12,575 nucleotides of DNA from contig CACXHA010000114.1 of NCBI GenBank assembly GCA_902767385.1, forward strand, positions 1 through 12,575, given 5' to 3'. The stretch's first letter is position 1; the number at the start of each line of letters is the position of its first letter. Below, piece after piece: positions 1 through 6,080 of the stretch. A program made the translations under genes and the position numbers. Source of the stretch: an uncultured Elusimicrobium sp. Its GTDB lineage: Bacteria > Elusimicrobiota > Elusimicrobia > Elusimicrobiales > Elusimicrobiaceae. The notes under the pieces were generated by a model that was given only the letters and a program-made list of their open reading frames with translations, did no database searches and was not told the DNA's origin.

Positions 1-983
1 ACCGGGCGGGTATGCTTAATTTTACTTAGCACAATTTTAATCGATCCTGTAAGCGGTACCGATAAAAATGCTCCCGGTGCCCCCCATACCAACGTCCAAA
101 ATACGAGGGAAGCAATCACCGCCGCCGGGTGCAAATCCATATCTTCCCCTAAAAAACGGGGCTCTGCCAAATTCCCGATAACAAACTCAATGGCACTGAG
201 TAACCCGATTACGATGAAGAAATCCGGCCCCACCCCAAATTGTAAAAATAACACCGGGATCGGCAACAATACCGCGGTAATAGACCCCACACTGGGGATA
301 AAGTTAAGCAAGAAAGCAAAGACGGCAAACACCAAGGCCAATTTCACATTAAACCCCAGTAACACTACCGCTACTAAGGACCCCGTTATGATAGAAGCCA
401 TTAGCTTAATAGACAAATAGGCCGACACCGTAGAGAGCATTTCTTTAATGGCCGGGTTGGTAATCGGGGGTGTCTTTTTGCTGCCGAATAAAAAGAAAAT
501 CATAAACAACAAAATAATTACAAAATTGGAAAAAATACTAAACAACCTTCCCCCCAAATTGCGCACCCAGTTAAAAACAGGCAAATCGTGCAAATAATTT
601 TCAATAAGAGTCTGGTCAACATTAATACCATGGGCTTGCAAACGGGTTAATAAATCCGATACCGTCGCAATCAAGTTTTGGCGGTACAAATCGGCCCCTT
701 TTAAGAAATCACCCACCGAATTTACCGTAAAGCAGACAATCCCCACAAAAAACGCCACAAACAACAAAATAGCCACACTCAACGCCAACCAGCGGGGGAA
801 TGAAAATTTGTGCCGCAAAAACAACGTCATTTGTACTAAAATGGTGTAGAAAAAGATAGAAATAATTAACGGAATCAGTACCGCTTTGGTGTAAACTAAG
901 AACGCCGTTACAATCCCTGCGGCAATAATCGTTAAGCAAATAGCACTGGCTTTAGAGTAATAATAAAGTGGTTTATCTCTCAT
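1..983 (-). CDS. AI-2E family transporter (PerM-like permease), 3' end off window
   Basis: Polytopic inner-membrane protein of the AI-2E transporter family (PF01594). Members export or exchange small solutes or ions; the substrate cannot be read here. I translated 327 residues from the ATG at 983 and the frame is open to the left edge. Hydrophobic segments lie near residues 12-50, 62-87, 148-167, 195-245, 253-272 and 285-310. A soluble stretch near 88-145 matches the family's external domain. The C-terminal family signature is clear: EPRFLG at 274-279, then LHP and a hydrophobic run ending in SVPL. Only a short cytoplasmic tail is probably missing. The start codon overlaps the stop of the upstream gene (ATGA), and a GGGAG sits about 11 bases upstream. 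It is the distal gene of an operon with a barrel protein, a histidine kinase and a small helical protein. Family assignment is firm; the transported molecule is unknown. Confidence 0.88.
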   Translation of the reverse strand, partial: MRDKPLYYYSKASAICLTIIAAGIVTAFLVYTKAVLIPLIISIFFYTILVQMTLFLRHKFSFPRWLALSVAILLFVAFFVGIVCFTVNSVGDFLKGADLYRQNLIATVSDLLTRLQAHGINVDQTLIENYLHDLPVFNWVRNLGGRLFSIFSNFVIILLFMIFFLFGSKKTPPITNPAIKEMLSTVSAYLSIKLMASIITGSLVAVVLLGFNVKLALVFAVFAFLLNFIPSVGSITAVLLPIPVLFLQFGVGPDFFIVIGLLSAIEFVIGNLAEPRFLGEDMDLHPAAVIASLVFWTLVWGAPGAFLSVPLTGSIKIVLSKIKHTRP

Positions 984-1501
984 AAAGGCATAGGCTCCCT
1001 GTTTTCGTCCGTTTTACGGGCCAGTTCACGCGCCAAAAAAAGCACTTTATCGGCTAAACTCACTACGTCATTTTGGCAAGAAGTCAATAACCATACCTGC
1101 AGTTTGGCGGCCGTAAAATTTTTGTATTGTTTACAAAAGGACTCATATTCACTTACAAATTCCTCACATGCACGCGAAAGCGCTTTAGCCCGGCTGTTAA
1201 CCCCTTTGGCGGCCAGGACTAAATCCCCCGTCCAGTTTTCCTGGGGAACTTGCCGTACCGCACCGCGCAACTGGGTCCAAGTAGGTTCTATTTCATCTAG
1301 TGTACGCCGCAAAGTCGTTACGTACCCATTAAATTGCTCGGCAAAATTTACGTCACGCACTTCCATATTCTTACGCAGTTGCTGAATAATTTGCAATAAC
1401 CGGCGGCTAAAATCCCGCAACAAAGGGGTTTGCTCCTGCAATAAATCACGCAGCGCATCACATTGAGTGGAAATTTTTTCTAATAATTCTTGTGCGTTCA
1501 T
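980..1501 (-). CDS. Unrecognised helical 173-aa protein between kinase and permease
   Basis: I do not recognise this family. The protein is 173 residues with no signal peptide and no membrane segment, so it is probably cytoplasmic. Its composition is strongly helical, rich in Leu, Gln, Glu and Arg, with heptad-like runs near residues 4-45 and 55-80 and again toward the C-terminus (about 145-165). There are four cysteines (residues 14, 111, 122 and 141) in no known metal-binding spacing. Both ends overlap neighbours by four bases (ATGA with the histidine kinase upstream and with the permease downstream). This predicts translational coupling and fixed stoichiometry. No Shine-Dalgarno is visible before its ATG, which fits coupling to the kinase stop. 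By context it could be a partner or adaptor of the sensorless kinase or of the permease; this is inference only. Confidence 0.75.
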   Translation of the reverse strand: MNAQELLEKISTQCDALRDLLQEQTPLLRDFSRRLLQIIQQLRKNMEVRDVNFAEQFNGYVTTLRRTLDEIEPTWTQLRGAVRQVPQENWTGDLVLAAKGVNSRAKALSRACEEFVSEYESFCKQYKNFTAAKLQVWLLTSCQNDVVSLADKVLFLARELARKTDENREPMPL

Positions 1502-2238
1502 AACGGAAAAGAAAGTGTAAAAATAGAACCTAGCCCCCGGTCCGACACTACACTAATTGATCCATGGTGCAAATCCAGTACCCGTTGTACCATCGGCAGT
1601 CCCAGTCCCCAACCGCTGATTTGGCCGGTAAAATAATCATCTACCTGGTAAAAAGGTTCAAAAATTTTAGATACATCTTGCGGGCGAATCCCAACGCCGT
1701 AATCCCGCACCGCAATGGAAATACTATCCCCGTGATTAGCAACCTGTACTTTGATAATTTTTTCCATTTTGTTGTTAAACTTAATGGCATTGGTGAGTAA
1801 CTCAGACACACACAATTTGAGCATATTTTCGTTTGCCTGCAACGTAAGCTGGCCCGAACAATCAATCTCAATAAAAGTACCTTTTTTGACCCCTCCGTTG
1901 GGTTGCGTGGGAAGGCCGGTATCGGTTTCTTCCTGGGCAATGGCCTTAGAGGCGCATTCTTTAATTAGTTCCTTTAAGGGAACAGCTTGTTTTTCTAAAT
2001 TTTCCGGTTGCGCACAAAGCACTTGGTTGAAAGCCATGAGCTTCTCTAGTAACACCGACATACGGCTTCCCTGCTTATGGATTTCCCCCAACGCTTTGGT
2101 AGTAAAGGGAGAAAATTTTTCTTTTTGTGCCTGGGACAATACCGCCTCCGAGTATCCGTTTATGATAGAAAGCGGTGTACGTAATTTGTGTGAAATTAAC
2201 GTCAATGCCTTGGCGGATAATGCTTCGTGCTCTTTCAT
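1498..2238 (-). CDS. Small sensorless HisKA-type histidine kinase
   Basis: Sensor-kinase core of 246 residues without a sensor part. The HisKA dimerisation/phosphoacceptor helix starts almost at the N-terminus, with the H-box SHKLRTPL placing the phospho-His at residue 17. The HATPase domain follows, with an N-box at SELLTNA (145-151, Mg-binding Asn 150), G1 DYGVGI (179-184), F-box FEPF (193-196) and G2 GWGLGL (209-214). ATP-binding residues therefore look complete. No signal peptide, transmembrane, PAS or HAMP segment is present, so it should be cytosolic and take its signal from a partner. The residue after the phospho-His is Lys, where most HisKA kinases have an acidic residue (SHELRTPL). 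An AGGAAGA Shine-Dalgarno at 2242-2248 overlaps the stop of the upstream gene and supports this start. No response regulator is visible in the window. Confidence 0.9.
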   Translation of the reverse strand: MKEHEALSAKALTLISHKLRTPLSIINGYSEAVLSQAQKEKFSPFTTKALGEIHKQGSRMSVLLEKLMAFNQVLCAQPENLEKQAVPLKELIKECASKAIAQEETDTGLPTQPNGGVKKGTFIEIDCSGQLTLQANENMLKLCVSELLTNAIKFNNKMEKIIKVQVANHGDSISIAVRDYGVGIRPQDVSKIFEPFYQVDDYFTGQISGWGLGLPMVQRVLDLHHGSISVVSDRGLGSIFTLSFPL

Positions 2239-2246
2239 AAATCTTC

Positions 2247-3119
2247 CTAAAACACAAAACGCATTTGCGCGTAAAAAATATCGCGTTTGTCTTTATTATG
2301 TACTGTACGAAGATGGTTGTAAGCAACGTCACATAAGGCCCACTCCGCAAGCGCAAAGCTATTGCCCACTATGACCGAATGTTCCGGATCGGCCGTATAG
2401 AACTCTCCAAAACGATAGCTGGCGTACAAAGTAGCCCGACGGTCTGCCCACAAGCGGGTTAACCGCCCGCCCGCTGTATATTTGGGTAACTCATGCACAA
2501 TATCGTAACTCTGTAAAAAGACCAAATCATTCTGGTCTAAAATACCCCGGAAGGCAACCACCTTAGAAATACCATCCGGGTATTGGAAAGCTGTACCAAT
2601 GGCCTCAAAACTAAACGCCCGAAAGAAATTTTTATGTAGCCCTACCGTATAGGCAGCTTGAGAATAGTACTGATTGTTTATGCTATTGTCCTCCAAAGAT
2701 AAAAGACCTCTTTGGCGGGCAAAAGAAGCGCCGACATACGCATGGGAATAGAGCTCGTTGACAGCATCGTCTTGCAACGTCATAATTAATTTGCCGGACA
2801 TTCCAAACGCCTGGTAAGACTGTTGCGGATCGCTTTTATTCTTAAAGTAATAGAAAGGAGCAACCGAGACAGATACCAAGTCGCTTGAAAATGAAAGTGG
2901 GGCTTTTAAGGCAAAAACAGGATCTTTAAACGTGTCTTCCTTTGCGTATTTCCCTTCTAACCCGGTAGACCAATTAAGCCCGAATTGCCATATTCCGCGC
3001 GCTTTGATTTGATTAAACCGCGAAGAACCTATGTATTCGGCTGCGCCGGTAAACTCGCCGGCGAATAAAGCAACAGGGGTCAAACCCCAAATTACTGCTA
3101 AGAGTAAAATTTTTTTCAT
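2247..3119 (-). CDS. Predicted outer-membrane beta-barrel protein
   Basis: Exported protein of 290 residues. A Sec signal peptide is evident (MKK, hydrophobic core, LFA cleavage before Gly 21). The mature part has no long hydrophobic helices but many short alternating polar/aromatic strands, and it ends in MRFVF. A terminal Phe with alternating hydrophobic residues is the usual BAM recognition signal, so insertion as a beta-barrel of perhaps 12-14 strands is likely. It resembles YaiO-like or other small outer-membrane barrels in style, but I cannot name a family. It is the first gene of the operon, 8 bases ahead of the histidine kinase. No Shine-Dalgarno precedes its ATG. It may be a channel or a surface sensor working with the kinase and permease downstream (inference). 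Product class is fairly sure; function is unknown. Confidence 0.8.
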   Translation of the reverse strand: MKKILLLAVIWGLTPVALFAGEFTGAAEYIGSSRFNQIKARGIWQFGLNWSTGLEGKYAKEDTFKDPVFALKAPLSFSSDLVSVSVAPFYYFKNKSDPQQSYQAFGMSGKLIMTLQDDAVNELYSHAYVGASFARQRGLLSLEDNSINNQYYSQAAYTVGLHKNFFRAFSFEAIGTAFQYPDGISKVVAFRGILDQNDLVFLQSYDIVHELPKYTAGGRLTRLWADRRATLYASYRFGEFYTADPEHSVIVGNSFALAEWALCDVAYNHLRTVHNKDKRDIFYAQMRFVF

Positions 3120-3137
3120 ATAAGCTTATTTAACAAA

Positions 3138-3147
3138 ATTTTAAGCA
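3138..3147 (-). promoter_or_regulatory. Candidate promoter of the barrel-kinase-permease operon
   Basis: On the minus strand TAAAAT (3143 to 3138) is preceded by TGCT, a near-extended -10 element. Transcription would start near 3131, leaving only about 12 untranslated bases with no Shine-Dalgarno. No convincing -35 box is present. A second A/T-rich possibility nearer the ATG cannot be excluded, so the exact site is uncertain. Confidence 0.35.
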
Positions 3148-3186
3148 CTTTCGGTAGTTTTTTATGAGAAATCTTCTCTTTATTTT

Positions 3187-3195
3187 TGCTACAAT
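3187..3195 (+). promoter_or_regulatory. Extended -10 promoter, predicted leaderless start at 3202
   Basis: TGC-TACAAT is an extended -10 element whose hexamer (3190-3195) ends six bases before the GTG at 3202. Sigma-70-type promoters usually initiate 6-7 bases after the hexamer, so transcription would begin at or next to the start codon. No Shine-Dalgarno is present upstream of the GTG, which agrees with a leaderless mRNA. No clear -35 box is seen. Confidence 0.55.
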
Positions 3196-3201
3196 AAGAA
3201 C

Positions 3202-4398
3202 GTGAAGAACTTTTTATTAGTTACCCTCTGTTTATTGGCAGGGTGGGCAAACGCAGCTCAAGTGATTCGGGGGCCTTACCTGGAAAACCCGACCCCTACG
3301 TCCATGACGTTGCGTTGGCAAACCAGTGCCCCCACCGTTTCTTGGCTAGAGTATGGGCCGGTTCCGCGCTGCAATCAAATTATGACGGTAACTCCGGCGG
3401 CCTATAATCATAAAGCAGTTCTGTATGGATTGGTCCCTAACCAAGATTATTGTTATCATTTGTACGTTTCCAATGCTGCCCGCGACGGAGTGCAAGAGCC
3501 GGTAAATGGTACTTTCCGCACCTTGTTTTCCGCAGAACGTAAAGTAGTCTCTTTCTTGGCACTGGGCAATACCGGTAGTCCCCTTGAACTCAACGCAGCC
3601 GAAGATACCTCCGCGCAAGCACGCCAAGCCCTTGGATACCTTATGAATGGGGAACAGGCGGACTTTGTGCTACACACCGGCAATTTAACGTTCAGCGGGC
3701 TTAACGCAGATGCGGATAAAGAACTTTTTAAACCCTTTGAAGAAGTCTTTAAAAAAATGCCGCTAATAGCAGCCTTAGGTCCGCAAGAATATGGCCCTGA
3801 CCGTCAAGACCGGGAAAGCAAATCGTTTTTGTACTCCAACTATAGCCGTTACCACGATATGCCTTGGAGCAATGCCACTCCCAAGTATTTTTATTTTGAT
3901 ACGGCAAACGCACGGTTTATCGTGTTAGATACTAACTTGGTAGAAGGAGCCGTATGGGCCCCAGAAATTAACGAAGAATCCGCCCAAACCAAATGGCTAA
4001 AAACTACACTTTCCAGTGCGGCAGACAAATGGAAAATTGTAATCATGAACGCGCCCGCTTATTCCAGTGGTATCAAAGGAAGCCGCCCGGAAATTGCGGA
4101 CGCTTGGGTAAAGATTTTTGAAATGTACCGCGTGCACTTAGTGCTACAGGGTGGCGATAACAATTACGAACGTACTTTCCCACTGCGTAATGGCGAGAGT
4201 CACCCTCGTGGGGTAACCTATGTTACCTTGGGTACTGCTGCTGCGCTACCCACCAAACGCGCAACCTCTTCTCCGTATACGGCGCGCTTTGTAGCCGCCC
4301 GGCATTATGCCTTGGTAAAAATTGTAGACCGCAAACTTACGTTCACGGTCTACAGTGACAGTGGCAAACAATTAGACAAATTTGAAATTTACCTGTAA
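3202..4398 (+). CDS. Exported purple-acid-phosphatase-like protein lacking the metal site (pseudoenzyme)
   Basis: Length 398 residues. A signal peptide (cleavage after WANA, residue 18) is followed by a fibronectin-III-like N-terminal domain (about 19-108) and a calcineurin-like phosphoesterase domain (about 115-398). This is the domain order of purple acid phosphatases. Fold-level landmarks are present: the YFYFD/FIVLDTN strands near 229-245, WKIVIM at 277-282, YER at 322-324 and GVTYVTLGT near 337-345. Every family metal motif is altered, however. GDxG reads GNTG (122-125), GDxxY reads GNLTF (160-164), GNHE reads GPQE (193-196), the VxxH histidine is Asn 283, and GHxHxYER reads GGDNNYER (317-324). 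It should therefore not bind the dinuclear metal centre. Cys 57 and Cys 84 could form a disulfide. The start is GTG because only this places the signal peptide correctly. It is single-gene, divergent from the barrel operon and convergent with the TldD pair. Likely a binding or structural envelope protein. Confidence 0.88.
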   Translation: MKNFLLVTLCLLAGWANAAQVIRGPYLENPTPTSMTLRWQTSAPTVSWLEYGPVPRCNQIMTVTPAAYNHKAVLYGLVPNQDYCYHLYVSNAARDGVQEPVNGTFRTLFSAERKVVSFLALGNTGSPLELNAAEDTSAQARQALGYLMNGEQADFVLHTGNLTFSGLNADADKELFKPFEEVFKKMPLIAALGPQEYGPDRQDRESKSFLYSNYSRYHDMPWSNATPKYFYFDTANARFIVLDTNLVEGAVWAPEINEESAQTKWLKTTLSSAADKWKIVIMNAPAYSSGIKGSRPEIADAWVKIFEMYRVHLVLQGGDNNYERTFPLRNGESHPRGVTYVTLGTAAALPTKRATSSPYTARFVAARHYALVKIVDRKLTFTVYSDSGKQLDKFEIYL

Positions 4399-4405
4399 CC
4401 CGATC

Positions 4406-6079
4406 CTACGGTTTGGGTACAAACGGTTTTTGATCTGCTTTTTTATTATCCGGGCCCAGTTCTAATTCTTCCAATAAAAGGGCCGGCGAGATAATACTTT
4501 GCGCAGGCAATACTTCTTTAAAGAGTTCCGGTGAGGCAGGTGTTACAAAGGCCACATCTCCGGCGGCACGAATATCCCGCAGCGCACGCGGTGTCAAATC
4601 GTTGACTTGTAACCCGTACACGGGCTCCGTTTTACCGTCCACATAAAGCCGTTGTACCCAAGCTACCGTTTTATCGTCCCCGGTGGGGAAATCATACAAA
4701 ATGTATCCGTATTCTAAACCTAATTCTTTACACTTTTTGATAAGCGCTTCTTGCAATTCTTCCCACGTTTTGGGGGCTTTGGCTTCTACAAATAGATTGG
4801 TTAGCCGTTCGCGCGGCAAGGACGTAGGCGTCAAACGCGCGTGCCCGTTACTGCGTGCCCCTTTTTCAAACGGACGGCTGGTGCGCGGCAAATTTACTAA
4901 TTTCCCGTTTTGAGTCAGCTGCAGGGTTTGCGCTGCCACGCCCTCATCATCCACCGGCATAAATCCACCCAAAGGCCACCCGTCATAATCACTCCAATCC
5001 GGTCGGTCATACAAGTCAATGACATTGGAAATAACCCGTTGGTCCAGTTTTTCTTTGAACGATCCTGTTTTTTCAAGCGTTTCTGCGTTTTCGGGCAGGA
5101 GCGGTTTTAGATTTTGGATATTTTTGACAAATACCGATTCTAAAAACGGTCCCGCCGCTTGTGAAGCTAAGAGAACCGGTCCCAGATAATTTTGCCCGGG
5201 TACCGCCTCATAAACAGTATTTAAATCGTCCAAAAATTCATTGGTTTGGTGGGATAAAAACTCCTCCCATTTCCCTGTATTTTCTTGCAACGGGAGCCAA
5301 AATGTTTTGGAACGTATTTGCTTAAACCCGTCTTTATTGCGCAGTTTCGCTTTCCACTTCACGTGCATAGCCGGGAAGGCAACTTGATAAAATCCACCCA
5401 AGCTATTTAAATAATACACTTCACGCTGCACTGGGGTAATGGACAAATAAAACTGTTCCAAAAACGGATATTGTTTACCGCGTGCGGAAAATTCTTCCAC
5501 CCACCTGGCAAGTTGTTTTTCGTCGATAGTTGGGGCAGGTTTTATGTCCTGTACATACGAACTTTGCTGGTGCGGTACAAAATCGGGCAGTTGTGTTTTA
5601 GGATCCGTCGCTTTGGTGCGCAAATAGGCTTGTTTCTGCTCAAATACTTCTGTAGCAAACACGTATGCTTGGTCCGTCAGCTGCCATAAGCTCTGGCGGA
5701 TTGCTTCATACCCTTTAGGAATTTCAACCAGACGGCGCGAACGGTAGGCGTGCTGGGCATAATACGCATCATGCACATAACCCATGCTGTCTTGGATAGC
5801 ATTACCTACATCTACCCAAGCGTACGCAGATAGCACATCATCACGCTTGCGGCTGGGATAAGAAGATCCCAACAAGGCTGCCACCGTTGGATAAAGTTTT
5901 AAATTTTCTAATTTATAAGCTATATAAAAAGGCTTGGGGCTGCCGGGACGGCGCAATTTTTTAAGCGAGCGGTCCATCTCTTGCTTCATAGCTTTAAAAT
6001 ACATATTATCCGGCAATTTGGTGGCCCCAACTGCGTTAAATAACCCTAACAAAACTGCTACACACAGTATCTTTTTCAT
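4406..6079 (-). CDS. Exported TldD/PmbA-like protein, degenerate metal site (TldE-like partner)
   Basis: Length 557 residues from the ATG at 6079. That start has a strong Shine-Dalgarno and begins a signal peptide (MKKILCVAVLLG, probable cleavage near Ala 19). The frame stays open upstream, but that extension is spurious. The protein matches its upstream neighbour in length and order of blocks. GFMPVDDEGV (372-381) corresponds to YYYDDEGV, and SNGHAR (410-415) to SNGHGR. At the place of the active-site HEVLGHRVE it reads SQAAGPFLE (306-314), so both His and the Glu are gone. The distal Cys of the NGSCG motif is also absent; near 505-535 the C-terminal block has no Cys. It is thus a non-catalytic paralogue, comparable to TldE/PmbA, which also lacks the metal site in the TldD/TldE complex. 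The tail is Pro/Lys-rich. It probably forms a complex with the active partner encoded one base upstream. Confidence 0.85.
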   Translation of the reverse strand: MKKILCVAVLLGLFNAVGATKLPDNMYFKAMKQEMDRSLKKLRRPGSPKPFYIAYKLENLKLYPTVAALLGSSYPSRKRDDVLSAYAWVDVGNAIQDSMGYVHDAYYAQHAYRSRRLVEIPKGYEAIRQSLWQLTDQAYVFATEVFEQKQAYLRTKATDPKTQLPDFVPHQQSSYVQDIKPAPTIDEKQLARWVEEFSARGKQYPFLEQFYLSITPVQREVYYLNSLGGFYQVAFPAMHVKWKAKLRNKDGFKQIRSKTFWLPLQENTGKWEEFLSHQTNEFLDDLNTVYEAVPGQNYLGPVLLASQAAGPFLESVFVKNIQNLKPLLPENAETLEKTGSFKEKLDQRVISNVIDLYDRPDWSDYDGWPLGGFMPVDDEGVAAQTLQLTQNGKLVNLPRTSRPFEKGARSNGHARLTPTSLPRERLTNLFVEAKAPKTWEELQEALIKKCKELGLEYGYILYDFPTGDDKTVAWVQRLYVDGKTEPVYGLQVNDLTPRALRDIRAAGDVAFVTPASPELFKEVLPAQSIISPALLLEELELGPDNKKADQKPFVPKP

Positions 6080-6080
6080 A

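Noticed and set aside
190..420. 76-codon plus-strand frame and other short frames in the first kilobase
   Set aside because: The minus strand encodes a continuous AI-2E permease through the whole region; the short frames are shadows.
1751..2374. 207-codon open frame on the plus strand opposite the histidine kinase
   Set aside because: It is antisense to a kinase with all catalytic boxes and has no family-like features or Shine-Dalgarno. It is a shadow frame.
3202..4398. Interpretation of the phosphatase-like gene as a decaying pseudogene
   Set aside because: The frame is intact over the full domain length, the signal peptide and fold landmarks are kept, and ligand changes are concentrated at the metal motifs and are often isosteric. 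This favours a maintained non-enzymatic protein.
4396..4440. Bidirectional terminator between the convergent genes
   Set aside because: Only weak 4-bp pairings (AACC/GGTT) without a T-tract directly after the stem are visible.
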